A DNA stretch of 64,000 nt from Bacillota bacterium (GCA_023400235.1 JAEXFI010000012.1:248001-312000); one strand, 5' to 3'; positions 25,192-34,576 are shown, numbered from the stretch's first letter. Numbers and translations are program-made. Notes: a model not told the origin generated them from the letters alone.

Positions 25192-26349
25192 TTATATTTT
25201 ATTGACCGTTTCATATATTATACGGTTAATAGCTGAAATTGTATTATCAATTTCACTCAAACTGTTAAAATAACCTACACTCAATCTCACCATGCCTGTT
25301 TTACCGGTTCCCAGGTGCTGGTGTGCGAGGGGGGCACAATGCAGACCAGAACGGCACTCAATCTTGTATTTACCGTCCAGGCGGGCACATATTTCAGAGG
25401 AATCCACACCTTTTACATTGAAGGAAACAATTCCTGAATTTTCATTTACGTTCTCCGGACTGTACAATTTAATGTTCCTATTTTGGGAAAGGCCGTTATA
25501 AAGTCTTTTAACCAGTTCGTCTTTTTGGGTTTTAATTTCATTCAGACCTGTTTTGCCTATAAATTCCACCCCTGCCCCTAAACCTGCTATTCCAGGTGTA
25601 TTGAGTGTTCCGCTTTCAAACTTGTCTGGCAGCATTTCAGGCTGAAACAAGTATTCCGATTTGCTTCCTGTACCGCCGCTCATTAAGGGATTGAGTTTTA
25701 CCTCAGGAGCTATGTACAGTCCTCCAGTTCCCTGAGGGCCAAGAAGTCCTTTATGCCCAGGAAATGCAACCATGCCGGCATGTATTTTTTTCAGGTCAAC
25801 CTCCACACTGCCAAGTCCCTGAGAAGCATCCAGGAGAAATAAAATACCATTATTCCGAGCCAATTTACCGATTTCACCAACAGGCATGATTATCCCGTTT
25901 ACATTTGAAGACAGGGTACATACAATAAGTCTGGTCTTTTTTGTTATATGCCTTTTTATTATAAACGGATCTATTCTTCCAAGACTGTCGCCATCAACAA
26001 CCGTTAGTTTTATTCCCTTGTATTTTTCCATAATCTTCAGTGGCCTGAGCACCGAATTGTGCTCCATGCATGTTGTGATCACATGATCTCCCTCCCTTAA
26101 GGAACCGGAAATAGCTATGTTGAGGGCTTCAGTGGCATTTTTGGTAAAGCATATGTTAAGAGAATCCTCCACATTTATAAGTTCTGCAATTCTCTCACGG
26201 GTATTGATTACGGCAAGGGAGCTTTTCACGGACATGGAATGACTGCCCCTGCCGGGATTGGCACAATATGTCCTCAAGCATTTTTCCATGGACGTATATA
26301 CTGTATCGGGTTTAGGAAAAGAAGTGGCGGCATTATCTAAATATATCAT
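25192..26349 (-). CDS. Cysteine desulfurase-like aminotransferase class V protein
   Basis: 385 residues. A PLP enzyme of the NifS/Csd group. It begins MIYLDNAATSFPKPDTVYTS. PLP contacts are FTKNATEALNIAI, EHNSVLRP, LDASQGLG, and the Schiff-base Lys in FPGHKGLLGPQGTGGLYI. The active-site cysteine loop is RSGLHCAPLAHQHLGT. The form with GLHCAP and this length fits the cysteine desulfurase family protein subgroup that is not dedicated to nif or tRNA thiolation. The substrate is probably cysteine (inference). Confidence 0.88.
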   Translation of the reverse strand: MIYLDNAATSFPKPDTVYTSMEKCLRTYCANPGRGSHSMSVKSSLAVINTRERIAELINVEDSLNICFTKNATEALNIAISGSLREGDHVITTCMEHNSVLRPLKIMEKYKGIKLTVVDGDSLGRIDPFIIKRHITKKTRLIVCTLSSNVNGIIMPVGEIGKLARNNGILFLLDASQGLGSVEVDLKKIHAGMVAFPGHKGLLGPQGTGGLYIAPEVKLNPLMSGGTGSKSEYLFQPEMLPDKFESGTLNTPGIAGLGAGVEFIGKTGLNEIKTQKDELVKRLYNGLSQNRNIKLYSPENVNENSGIVSFNVKGVDSSEICARLDGKYKIECRSGLHCAPLAHQHLGTGKTGMVRLSVGYFNSLSEIDNTISAINRIIYETVNKI

Positions 26350-26432
26350 AGCAACCTCGTAATATTATTTACTTACTATCATGGTATGAATACAAGGTTA
26401 ACAAGTTTACAAAACATATTGTGAAATGTTTA

Positions 26433-27614
26433 TTATGCCAGACAGAGTTCTTCCTTCAACAGTCCGCCAAGAATACAGATGCCTTTGACGATTTTTTCTT
26501 CCTTTAAACCTGAGAAGTTCAATCTCATAGTATTCTCATGTCCTCCGTCGGGGAAAAATGCACTTCCCTGGACAAAGGCCACTCCCCTCTTTAAAGCTTT
26601 TTCAAGTAGCATTTTGGTGTTTATCTCCTCCGGCAGTGTTACCCACAGGAACATGCCGCCCTCCGGTCTGGTATATGTCACCTTCTCAGGAAATTCCCTT
26701 TCAATGGTCTCAAGCATGGCATCTCTCCTGCTTTTGTATATCTGGACACTATTTCTAATGTGTTCGTGTATGTCGTACTTTTCCAAATAGCGGGCTATCT
26801 GCATCTGGGCAAAATAATTGGTATGTATATCCGTCCCCTGCTTGAACAGGACATACTTACCGATTATCTGAGGTGATGCGCAGGCCCATCCTACTCTGTA
26901 GCCGGGACATACTGTCTTTGAAAAGGTACTTAGATACACAACTCTACCCTGGGTATCAAAGCTCTTTACCGGGGGAAGCTTTTTATTGTCAAAGCATAAT
27001 TCACTGTATGGGTTATCTTCAATAATAATAAAATCATATTCGTTGGCAATATCTACAATAGCCTTTCTGCGCTCCAGACTCATGCGTCTTCCGGTAGGAT
27101 TCTGGTAATCGGGAACCGTGTACAGAAACTTTACTCTCGCGCCTTCCTCCAGCCTTTTAATCAAGGCTTCCGGCACCAACCCGTCCTCGTCCATTTCAAC
27201 CTCGGAGAACCTTGGATAGAACGGTTTAAAAGCATTAATAGCAGACAGATATGTGGGACTTTCACACAAGACTGTATCTCCTTCATCCAGAAACACCTTG
27301 GCAGTCAGGTCCAGACCTTGCTGTGAACCCGTGGTTATCAGTATCTCCTCCCTGCTTGCAATAATCCCTTTTTGGCTCATCAGCTCACCAATGCTGTCCC
27401 TGAGACCTTCATGCCCTTCCGATACGGCATACTGCATGGACTTGGCCCCGCAGTCCGCAAGTATTTCATTGCATATCTCCCTCATTTCCTCCACAGGAAA
27501 GGCTTCCTCTGCAGGCAGGCCGCCGCCGAAGGAAATGATTTCCTCCTTTCCGGCAAGCTTCAGCAATTCCCTGACCTCCGATGCTTTTAAAAGCTCTGTT
27601 CTTCTTGCAAACAT
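26433..27614 (-). CDS. PLP-dependent aminotransferase class I/II (LysN/2-aminoadipate-type)
   Basis: 393 residues. It resembles the aminotransferase half of MocR proteins without the DNA-binding domain: SFGGGLPAEEAFPVEEM, TTGSQQGLDLTAKVFLDEGD, YTVPDYQNPTGRRMSLERR, DNPYSELCFD and the PLP Lys in YLSTFSKTVCPGYRVGW. GGAGGG is 4 bases before the ATG. It follows a MocR regulator gene in the same direction after an 87-base gap full of TATGGAC repeats. Likely acts on 2-aminoadipate, aromatic or branched-chain substrates (unresolved). Confidence 0.9.
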   Translation of the reverse strand: MFARRTELLKASEVRELLKLAGKEEIISFGGGLPAEEAFPVEEMREICNEILADCGAKSMQYAVSEGHEGLRDSIGELMSQKGIIASREEILITTGSQQGLDLTAKVFLDEGDTVLCESPTYLSAINAFKPFYPRFSEVEMDEDGLVPEALIKRLEEGARVKFLYTVPDYQNPTGRRMSLERRKAIVDIANEYDFIIIEDNPYSELCFDNKKLPPVKSFDTQGRVVYLSTFSKTVCPGYRVGWACASPQIIGKYVLFKQGTDIHTNYFAQMQIARYLEKYDIHEHIRNSVQIYKSRRDAMLETIEREFPEKVTYTRPEGGMFLWVTLPEEINTKMLLEKALKRGVAFVQGSAFFPDGGHENTMRLNFSGLKEEKIVKGICILGGLLKEELCLA

Positions 27615-27632
27615 TTAACCCTCCGTTCCGCT

Positions 27633-27704
27633 GTCCATAGGCACTTTCTGTCCATAGACGCTTTTTTAGTCCATATACACTTTCTGTCCATAAAAGCTTT
27701 ACTA
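27633..27704 (-). repeat. Two 36-bp tandem repeats carrying four TATGGAC motifs
   Basis: Two head-to-tail units (27633-27668 and 27669-27704) match at about 30 of 36 positions. Each has GTCCATA twice (plus strand 27633, 27650, 27669, 27686; spacing 17, 19, 17). The second unit covers the stop codon of the MocR gene, and the array ends just before the ribosome binding site of the aminotransferase. Looks like a regulator-binding array. Confidence 0.7.
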
Positions 27705-29225
27705 TAAGTATGGATTTATGACTGTTTCAACAACAGGACGCCTGAGTTTTTTGGAATTATTGTAGCATTTGTTTATGCTATCAATAAGCCTTTCAACTCC
27801 ATTATTAATGTCCTGCTCCCCGGGATAGGAAAAATTCAGCCTGATATAATTATTTTCCACGTTGAACCTGGGATAAAACACATCCCCCGGCATTATAACC
27901 ACCCCGGCATCTCCAAGCTGCTTCAGCAGCTCGCTCATTACGATGTTCCCGGGAAGCTCCAGCCAGATGAAATAACCTCCCCCGGGCACAAATATTTTCA
28001 TGCCTTCAACATTACTTCTCTGCAATTGTGCTGCCATCAGGTCCCTTTTAAATTTATTCTTCCTTCGCAGCTGCAAAAGATGTCCCTTTAAATGCCCCTC
28101 TGCTATAAACTCATGTATCAGATACTGAGAAAAGGTATTGGTCTGTATATCAGTCAGCTGCTTGAATCGTGTGAACCTGTTAATAATATTTTCACTTGCA
28201 ACCACGAACCCCACCCGCAAACTGAAGGATATGGTTTTTGAAAATGAGCTAATATAAACAACATAATCATTGGTGTCAAGACTCTTTAAGGCCGGCAATT
28301 TCTCCCCTTCATAATACAACTCTCCATAAGGATCGTCCTCCATTATGGGAACATTATGGTAATAGGCCAGTCTCAGCAGCTCTCTTCTCCTTTTCATGCT
28401 CATGGTAAGCCCTGTGGGGTTGTGAAAGGTGGGCTGGGTATAAAGGAATTTGGGTCTGTATTTAATAAGACAGTTTTCCAGAACATCCAGCCTTATGCCC
28501 TCTTCATCCATGGGTATGCTGACAATACGGGCCTCATAGCTTTCAAAGGCCTGAACAGCACCTATATAGGTGGGTTCCTCCACCAGAACCACGTCTCCCG
28601 GTTCTATCATCAATCTGGCAAAAAACTCTATGGCCTGCTGAGAGCCCGAGGTGACCATGATTTGCCTCACACCGGCATTTATACCATTTTGCTGAAGATA
28701 GGATTTAATGGTATGCCTGAGTTCTGAACAACCCTCAACCGGAGTTGGCATAAATGCCTTTTCCCTGTATTTCTCCAGCAGCTGAGTATGGATTTTTTTG
28801 AAGAGCTCTATGTCGTAGCTGTCCTCTGACGCCACTCCGGAGGCAAAGGATATGACCTTCCCCTTCTCAAATACCGACAGCATGTTGCTTATGGTCTGTT
28901 CATTGAATTTTACGGTTCTTCTGCTTTCAAGCTGATTCCATCGCAGCGGCGGAACATATGTTTTTTCCTGCGCTCCGTCCCTGTCAGGAGGCGGCAGCAC
29001 AACAGTCCCGCTTCCTGCTCTGGACTCCACCAGCCCCTCCGCCTTAAGCTCCATATATGCTTTTACCACTGTACTTCTGTTGACCTGAAGCCTCTCACTT
29101 AAAACTCTCTCAGCAGGGAGTATAAAATTTGCAGGCAATTTTCCTGAGTCAATCATTGCTGCTATCTGCTTTTTTATCTGAAGATATATTGGAGTTTTCG
29201 AACTCCTGCTTACGGTAATTTCCAT
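27702..29225 (-). CDS. MocR-family transcriptional regulator (GntR HTH + aminotransferase domain)
   Basis: 507 residues from MEITVSRSSKTPIYLQIKKQ; GGGAGG is 6 bases upstream, so the frame beginning at 29261 is rejected. A winged-helix domain (about 10-75; PAERVLSERLQVNRSTVVKA) is followed by a fold-type I domain (about 110-495) with TSGSQQAIEFFARL, YTQPTFHNPTGLTMS, and a PLP Lys in YISSFSKTISFSLRVGF. It probably senses PLP or an amino compound. It is followed by an aminotransferase gene and a repeat array that may be its operator (inference). Confidence 0.88.
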   Translation of the reverse strand: MEITVSRSSKTPIYLQIKKQIAAMIDSGKLPANFILPAERVLSERLQVNRSTVVKAYMELKAEGLVESRAGSGTVVLPPPDRDGAQEKTYVPPLRWNQLESRRTVKFNEQTISNMLSVFEKGKVISFASGVASEDSYDIELFKKIHTQLLEKYREKAFMPTPVEGCSELRHTIKSYLQQNGINAGVRQIMVTSGSQQAIEFFARLMIEPGDVVLVEEPTYIGAVQAFESYEARIVSIPMDEEGIRLDVLENCLIKYRPKFLYTQPTFHNPTGLTMSMKRRRELLRLAYYHNVPIMEDDPYGELYYEGEKLPALKSLDTNDYVVYISSFSKTISFSLRVGFVVASENIINRFTRFKQLTDIQTNTFSQYLIHEFIAEGHLKGHLLQLRRKNKFKRDLMAAQLQRSNVEGMKIFVPGGGYFIWLELPGNIVMSELLKQLGDAGVVIMPGDVFYPRFNVENNYIRLNFSYPGEQDINNGVERLIDSINKCYNNSKKLRRPVVETVINPYL

Positions 29226-29397
29226 GTACTGCCTCCCATTTTCCAAATTGGCACCATCCAATTATATTATAAATCACATTTCCTAAAGCTCAAACACCCA
29301 ATTCTTATTATATAAAACCATCCAATTAGCTAACTATTAGTATTTCCGCACTTCATCCGCTGTTCCGCATTTACACTTTCATGTTCATTGAAGGCAT
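29226..29397. other. Intergenic spacer, nothing recognised
   Basis: Contains the MocR gene's presumed promoter. No ORF or clear structure apart from the terminator at its distal end. Confidence 0.4.
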
Positions 29398-29443
29398 GTA
29401 AAAACCCCCGCGTCCGCCATATTTAGCAGCCTACCGGGGGTTC
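29398..29443 (-). terminator. Terminator of the ECF S-component gene
   Basis: On the minus strand AACCCCCG pairs with CGGGGGTT across a 23-base loop, followed by TTT. Confidence 0.75.
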
Positions 29444-29515
29444 CTCCGTCATTTAGGGCAAATCTCCCAGCTGAAGTTTGCCAATATAAAAATTGGATGG
29501 TGATACTTGTAAAAA

Positions 29516-30043
29516 TTACTGCCTGTTAATCTTAATGGCCTTTCTGACACCATATATAACCGGAATTGCAACAAGTCCGCCAATAAGTGCGGTTACAAGC
29601 TGAGGCCAGCTAAACAGTTGGAATAACTTCTCTGTAAATTTGGGAAAATTGAATATTTGTAAAAATATTCTGATACCCAGGAATAGTACACCAAATTTCA
29701 GAACAGCAGCTGCTCCAAGTCCAACATATTTGTTCTTATCATACAGATAAAAAAATACCAATACAAAAACAAGGTTGGCTATGGCAATAACCGGTGCAAA
29801 CGGAAGTAAAACCGAAGCTATGGGTGCATTATTATTTATAAGGGAAGTAAAGGGCGAAAGTATTGCTATTGCAGCACCTCCATAGACTCCTGCTGTCATT
29901 GCAGCCACAAGCAGGCACATATTAACCAGCGGACCTACAATAAAATTATTATTTGGAAGGCTTCTGCCTGCAATCTGCACAACCACCACTACCGCCAGCA
30001 AAACTGCTGTCCGGGTTATCATTCTTATTCTGTCTCTATTCAT
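29516..30043 (-). CDS. ECF-type transporter substrate-specific (S) component
   Basis: 175 residues with five to six membrane helices. The pattern of a short basic N-terminus (MNRDRIRMITRTAVLLAVVV), then GPLVNMCLLVAAMTAGVYGG and AIAILSPFTSLI is that of ECF S components (vitamin or related micronutrient binding). The ligand cannot be told from sequence. No energising EcfAAT genes are nearby, as expected when they are shared. No riboswitch was recognised in the upstream 350 bases. Confidence 0.72.
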   Translation of the reverse strand: MNRDRIRMITRTAVLLAVVVVVQIAGRSLPNNNFIVGPLVNMCLLVAAMTAGVYGGAAIAILSPFTSLINNNAPIASVLLPFAPVIAIANLVFVLVFFYLYDKNKYVGLGAAAVLKFGVLFLGIRIFLQIFNFPKFTEKLFQLFSWPQLVTALIGGLVAIPVIYGVRKAIKINRQ

Positions 30044-30397
30044 GTATCTCTCATTCCTCCAATCCGTGCGTCAATGCGCTAAGTTTATTTACCATAACCA
30101 GAATATACCACAGCAGCAGGATTTATAACATACTTTCATCAAATAAAAAGTCTTTGCATTTACAGGTAAAAGGACAGCAAAACCGGAAAAGCATGATTTA
30201 CCGACACAAAAGACCAATTTAACAATCTATTATGCTAAATCGGTAATTTTCTATAGACTTTTGAACTGAAAAGTAGCATAATAAATCTAGTAATTTTCTT
30301 TTTGATTGCATCATTCTTTGGAGCAATGCAGTTGTTTTGTTCCTAACTACAATCAATTATCTTTTAAATAAACAATTTGAAGGGAGTAATATGAATA
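30044..30397. other. Divergent intergenic region between the ECF S component and ilvE
   Basis: Contains the repeated string TAAATC..GTAATTTTCT at 30236-30252 and 30282-30299, and an inverted pair TTACCGA (30198-30204)/TCGGTAA (30240-30246). These may be operators or an attenuator for ilvE. No recognised riboswitch or T-box. Confidence 0.4.
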
Positions 30398-31462
30398 ATG
30401 AATATTTCTATTACAAAAACCACAAATCCAAAGCAAAAACCTGATCAAAACGATTTAGGCTTTGGACAATATTTTTCCGACCACATGTTTATTATGGATT
30501 ATACAGAAGGTAAAGGCTGGCACGATCCCAGAATTGTTCCCTACGCCCCCCTGGAGCTGGATCCGTCCTGTATGGTGCTTCACTACGGCCAGGCTATTTT
30601 CGAAGGTTTAAAAGCCTATAAAACCTCCAAGGGAGATATATTGCTGTTCAGACCTGAAAAAAACATGGAAAGAGTAAACAGTTCAAATGACCGTCTGGTT
30701 ATACCTAGAATCGATGTGGATTTTTGCGTACAGGCAATCAAAGATTTGGTAAAAGTTGATGCGGACTGGATACCTGATGCTCCCGGAACTTCACTGTACA
30801 TCCGCCCTTTCATTATTGCAACCGACCCTTATCTGGGTGTCAGGCCCTCCAACACATATAAATTCATTGTCATACTTTCCCCTGTGGGTGCTTACTATAA
30901 AGAGGGAATAAATCCTGTTAAAATATATGTTGAAAGCAACTATGTACGTGCTGTCAAAGGCGGGCTTGGCTATGCCAAAACAGTTGCCAACTATGCTTCC
31001 AGTCTTAAGGCCCAGGTTGAAGCAAAGCATTCGGGCTACACGCAGGTACTCTGGCTGGACGGTATTGAAAAGAAGTACATTGAGGAAGTAGGTACCATGA
31101 ATGTCTTCTTCAAAATTGAAGGGGAGGTTATTACTCCATCTCTGGAAGGTTCTATTCTGCCTGGTATCACTAGAATGTCAACCATAGAGCTACTGAGAAA
31201 ATCCGGCATTCCTGTAACAGAGCGCAGGATATCCATCGAAGAGCTCTATGCCGCACATGCCGCAGGAAAGCTGGATGAAGCCTTCGGAACAGGAACTGCA
31301 GCCGTCATCTCTCCCATAGGTGAATTCAACTGGAACGGCAGCTCCATCACGGTAAATGATGGAAAGATCGGCCCAGTTGCTGCAAAGGTATATGAAACCA
31401 TCACCGGAATTCAGAGCGGCGATATGGAAGATACCTTCGGCTGGACACAGAAGGTGCTTTAA
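30398..31462 (+). CDS. ilvE: Branched-chain-amino-acid aminotransferase
   Basis: 354 residues. Last step of Leu, Ile and Val synthesis, PLP-dependent fold type IV. Signature elements: LHYGQAIFEGLKAYK, LYIRPFIIATDP, PLP Lys in GGLGYAKTVANYASSLKAQ, EEVGTMNVFF and LPGITRMSTIELLR. The start MNISITKTTNPKQK is chosen for homology. GGGAG lies 11 bases upstream, whereas another ATG at 30391, in a different frame giving a 17-codon ORF, has a closer spacing of 4. Confidence 0.96.
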   Translation: MNISITKTTNPKQKPDQNDLGFGQYFSDHMFIMDYTEGKGWHDPRIVPYAPLELDPSCMVLHYGQAIFEGLKAYKTSKGDILLFRPEKNMERVNSSNDRLVIPRIDVDFCVQAIKDLVKVDADWIPDAPGTSLYIRPFIIATDPYLGVRPSNTYKFIVILSPVGAYYKEGINPVKIYVESNYVRAVKGGLGYAKTVANYASSLKAQVEAKHSGYTQVLWLDGIEKKYIEEVGTMNVFFKIEGEVITPSLEGSILPGITRMSTIELLRKSGIPVTERRISIEELYAAHAAGKLDEAFGTGTAAVISPIGEFNWNGSSITVNDGKIGPVAAKVYETITGIQSGDMEDTFGWTQKVL

Positions 31463-31496
31463 TTAATAAACTTGTAAATTTTAAACTGCTCTATAT

Positions 31497-31534
31497 AAAA
31501 TAGACCGGGTGCCCCCTGCACCCGGTCTATTTTC
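31497..31534 (+). terminator. Terminator of ilvE
   Basis: AATAGACCGGGTGC-CCCCT-GCACCCGGTCTATTTT, a perfect strong hairpin with a short T run. Confidence 0.92.
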
Positions 31535-31633
31535 AGTTTAAGGCGGACGACTGGGGAGGAATATTCTGCTCTTTCCCCGTATATATTTTATAAGAACCCT
31601 GGGATAAAGCCTGCAGGTACTGGAGTATATATC

Positions 31634-32926
31634 TTGCAGACTGTGGAGGCCTGCTTGAACTTTTTTCTGATTACATCCTTGATATTTTTGCTTTCAACGG
31701 TAACTCTCAGTTTTAAAAAAAATATGGCTGTCTATCTTAAGAAAAGTCTGCTGCCTGTCATGGCTGTAATTTTTATAGCAGCCCTGATAATATATCCTAA
31801 AACTGCCGTCAGCTCAGCCTCCAAAGGTATCGAGCTATGGCTCAAGGTGGTCTTTCCCTCCCTGTTTCCCTTTTTCGTAGCCTCACAGCTTTTGAGCAAA
31901 TCAGGGGTAGTAGGCTTGTTCGGAATAATACTGGAGCCTGTCATGAGACCGGTTTTCAACGTACCGGGCTGCGGCTCCTTTGCCCTTGCCATGGGCATTG
32001 TCAGCGGTTACCCTGTAGGCGCATCCATAACCTCGGATTTGAGAAAGCAGGATTTGGTTACCCGGATTGAAGCTGAAAGACTGCTCACCTTTACAAACAA
32101 CTCCGGCCCATTGTTCATCATGGGGGCTGTGGCCGTGGGCATGTTCAACCAGCCCGCACTGGGCTACCTGCTTTACATATGCCACATTGCAGCCTGCTTG
32201 TCCGTCGGTTTCATATTCAGATTCTACAAGAAAAAAAGCAGTGTAAAGCACAAGGTTAAATTGCAGATGGCAAACAGGATAAAAATAGAATTGAAAAAAA
32301 TGAGAAATTCTGATATTAATCCCTGGACTCTTTTCGGGGATTGTATAAAAAATTCCGTAATGATGATTCTCACTATCGGCGGGTTTATAGTATTCTTTTC
32401 GGTGCTTATAAATATAATGATTAAATGCGGGCTTACCGGTACAATAAGCGGAATGCTTACAGACCTTCTGGGAACCGGAGTTCCGGGGTCCAAAGCAGTA
32501 GAAGGAGTACTGTGCGGAGTATTTGAGCTAACCACCGGAGCAAATCTCTTAAGCAGTTCATCCTCCGGGCTTATTATAAAGCTTTGCTGCGCAAGCCTGA
32601 TTATTGGCTGGGCAGGCTTCTCCGTCCATACTCAGGTAATGAGCATCGTAAGCTCTACGGATATAAGCATAAAACCCTATCTTGCCGGAAAAGCACTTCA
32701 AGGCATCATCTCCTGCCTTTATACCTTCATAGGCTACTTTCTTTTCAGCAGCCGGCTTACAAAGGAAGCCCCCGTATTCTCAAACAGCGGCGGCCTTCAG
32801 TACAGCTGGGGTAATATATTTGGAAATTCCATGCAGCTTATTTTATATGCAGCCTTGATTATGACAGTCATTTCTGTTGTGCATATATGTATTACACGGC
32901 TGCTTTTCAAAAAAAGCTTATTTTAA
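31634..32926 (+). CDS. ylbJ: Sporulation integral membrane protein YlbJ
   Basis: 430 residues with about eight or more membrane helices. It belongs to the nucleoside-recognition (gate) fold. Text typical of YlbJ: GIELWLKVVFPSLFPFFVASQLL, MGIVSGYPVGASI, LLTFTNNSGPLFIMGAVAVGMF, and GWAGFSVHTQVMSIVS. In Bacillus ylbJ is a sigma-E gene required for spore cortex formation (family knowledge). The start codon is uncertain: TTG at 31634 gives this frame, but TTG at 31655 has GGAGG 5 bases upstream and is a good alternative. The end overlaps the convergent gene by nine bases. Confidence 0.9.
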   Translation: MQTVEACLNFFLITSLIFLLSTVTLSFKKNMAVYLKKSLLPVMAVIFIAALIIYPKTAVSSASKGIELWLKVVFPSLFPFFVASQLLSKSGVVGLFGIILEPVMRPVFNVPGCGSFALAMGIVSGYPVGASITSDLRKQDLVTRIEAERLLTFTNNSGPLFIMGAVAVGMFNQPALGYLLYICHIAACLSVGFIFRFYKKKSSVKHKVKLQMANRIKIELKKMRNSDINPWTLFGDCIKNSVMMILTIGGFIVFFSVLINIMIKCGLTGTISGMLTDLLGTGVPGSKAVEGVLCGVFELTTGANLLSSSSSGLIIKLCCASLIIGWAGFSVHTQVMSIVSSTDISIKPYLAGKALQGIISCLYTFIGYFLFSSRLTKEAPVFSNSGGLQYSWGNIFGNSMQLILYAALIMTVISVVHICITRLLFKKSLF

Positions 32927-33355
32927 TTCGGACCTGTTTGTTCTGATAACATCTGTAGCATCTGTAAGTATCTCTTCAACTTTGTTCAGAACGCTGTCAG
33001 CATATTCTCTTGCACCCAGCCTGACTTCTCTGGCATTCTTCTGGGCACCTGCAATTATTTCATTTGCCTGCTCATAAGCCTTTTTGGTTATTTCATGCTC
33101 GTCAACCAGAGATGCTATTTTGTTTTCTGCATCCTTTAATATGCCGTTAGCCTCCTTCTGCGCCTCCAGGAGAATTCGCTGCCTTTCTTCCTTGACCCAT
33201 TTGGCCTGCTTAATATCATCCGGCAGTTTTATCCGCATCTCTTTTATTATTTCAAAAACCTCTTCCCTGTCTATCAGGCACTTCCCGGAGAAGGGCACAC
33301 TGGCGCTTCTTTCAACCAATTCCTCCAGGGTTTCCAGTATAGTAAGTATCTCCAT
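32918..33355 (-). CDS. Coiled-coil protein resembling ATP-synthase B subunit; function unknown
   Basis: 145 residues from MEILTILETLEELVERSASV; GGAGG is 6 bases upstream. Mostly helical and charged. Residues about 55-140 form a long coiled coil (EERQRILLEAQKEANGILKD, AYEQANEIIAGAQKNAREVR). The early SGKCLIDREEVFEIIKEMR stretch is typical of conserved clostridial proteins next to coaD. No membrane segment, so not a true F0 b subunit. Role unknown. 3' end overlaps ylbJ tail to tail. Confidence 0.75.
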   Translation of the reverse strand: MEILTILETLEELVERSASVPFSGKCLIDREEVFEIIKEMRIKLPDDIKQAKWVKEERQRILLEAQKEANGILKDAENKIASLVDEHEITKKAYEQANEIIAGAQKNAREVRLGAREYADSVLNKVEEILTDATDVIRTNRSELK

Positions 33356-33425
33356 ATTTGACCTCCACGTCCCCGTCGCAGCTGAACACAATATACGCTG
33401 ATGCCAAGGGGTTATCTTAAAAATT

Positions 33426-33905
33426 CTATTTAATAAACTTATTTATAACGTCTTCTTCTATACATTCAGGAATAAGTCCCTTTATATTTCCTCCGTACCT
33501 GGCCAGTTCCTTCACCATGCTGGAGCTCAAAAAAGAATAATTTATATTTGACATCATAAAAAGAGTTTCTATGTCAGGTGCCATTTTCTGATTCAGCAAA
33601 GCCATTTGGAGTTCATATTCAAAATCGGATACAGCTCTAAGCCCTTTAATAATCACACTTGCCTCTTTTTTGGCTACATAATCCACCAACAGTCCGGAAA
33701 AACAATCTATCTCAACATTTTTACAATGTCCTACTGCTCTTTTCAGCAAATCCACACGCTCATCCATGGAAAACAAGGGCTGTTTATTATGGCTGATAAG
33801 CACTGCTACTATTAGCTTGTCACATATTTTTGATGCTCTCTCAATGATGTCCATATGACCGTTTGTTACAGGATCAAAGCTTCCAGGGTATATAAATGTA
33901 TTCAA
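33426..33905 (-). CDS. coaD: Phosphopantetheine adenylyltransferase
   Basis: 159 residues. Fourth step of CoA synthesis: 4'-phosphopantetheine + ATP to dephospho-CoA. Nucleotidyltransferase motif YPGSFDPVTNGHMDII (T/HxGH at about 15-18), KGLRAVSDFEYELQMA and SFLSSSMVKELARYGG. The start is TTG at 33903-33905. It sits in the classical recG-rsmD-coaD order. Confidence 0.96.
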   Translation of the reverse strand: MNTFIYPGSFDPVTNGHMDIIERASKICDKLIVAVLISHNKQPLFSMDERVDLLKRAVGHCKNVEIDCFSGLLVDYVAKKEASVIIKGLRAVSDFEYELQMALLNQKMAPDIETLFMMSNINYSFLSSSMVKELARYGGNIKGLIPECIEEDVINKFIK

Positions 33906-33983
33906 AATATCTCATCCTTTATATATATCTATATGTTTTCTTATAATCTGTCTTCTTATATCATCTTCTTGTAACATATCTTC

Positions 33984-34544
33984 TTATATTATGTTTCTCT
34001 TATAAAAAGTAAGCTTGGTCTTTCCGTAAAGCTGTATCTTTGATACCACCATGCCGCCGGTACTTTCAGGAAGCTCATCCCCTATGTCCGACTCGGCTAC
34101 TATTATGAATCTATCCTCCAGAACACCATTTTCCTCCAAAAGTTGCAGGATCGGAGGTATAATACCTTTTTTATATGGAGGGTCTAGAAAAATTATATCA
34201 AACTTTTCACCATGTTGGGAGAGTTTTTTTAATATTAGTTGTGCCTCCCCCAAAAAGACCTGTCCTTTTTCAAAGAATTTCACATGCTGAAGGTTTTCTT
34301 TTATGATATTCACGCATTCTTCATTGCTGTCCGAGAATACCGCACTTTGAGCTCCACGGCTCAGCGCCTCTATTCCCAGGCCCCCTGAGCCTGCAAAAAG
34401 GTCCAGAACCTTTGAGCTTTCCATATACGGTGCAAGAATATTGAACAGGTTTTCCCTGACTCTGTCTGTGGTGGGCCTCGTCCCCATACCTTCAAGGGTA
34501 TTAAGCCTTAATCCCTTTGCACTTCCTGCTATTACTCTTAATAT
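33984..34544 (-). CDS. rsmD: 16S rRNA (guanine966-N2)-methyltransferase, apparent AUA start
   Basis: Full-length reading gives 186 residues beginning (M)LRVIAGSAKGLRLNTLEG, which is the conserved RsmD opening, followed by MGTRPTTDRVRENLFNIL, VLDLFAGSGGLGIEALSRG (SAM binding), and the catalytic FLDPPYKKG. The first ATG in frame is at 34485-34487, which would delete the conserved 19 residues. Upstream in frame there is no ATG, GTG or TTG before the TGA at 34581-34583. A GGGAGG lies 7 bases before the ATA codon at 34542-34544, so AUA is the best start. Methylates G966 of small-subunit rRNA. Confidence 0.88.
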   Translation of the reverse strand: MLRVIAGSAKGLRLNTLEGMGTRPTTDRVRENLFNILAPYMESSKVLDLFAGSGGLGIEALSRGAQSAVFSDSNEECVNIIKENLQHVKFFEKGQVFLGEAQLILKKLSQHGEKFDIIFLDPPYKKGIIPPILQLLEENGVLEDRFIIVAESDIGDELPESTGGMVVSKIQLYGKTKLTFYKRNII

Positions 34545-34576
34545 GTCAATCCCTCCCGCAGAAGTTATAATCTCGT

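Noticed and set aside
27633..27704. CRISPR-like repeat
   Set aside because: The two units are directly adjacent without unique spacers and lie in a promoter region.
29226..30397. Riboswitch for the ECF S component
   Set aside because: Looked for thiamine, cobalamin, FMN, preQ1 and cyclic di-GMP type cores by eye and recognised none.
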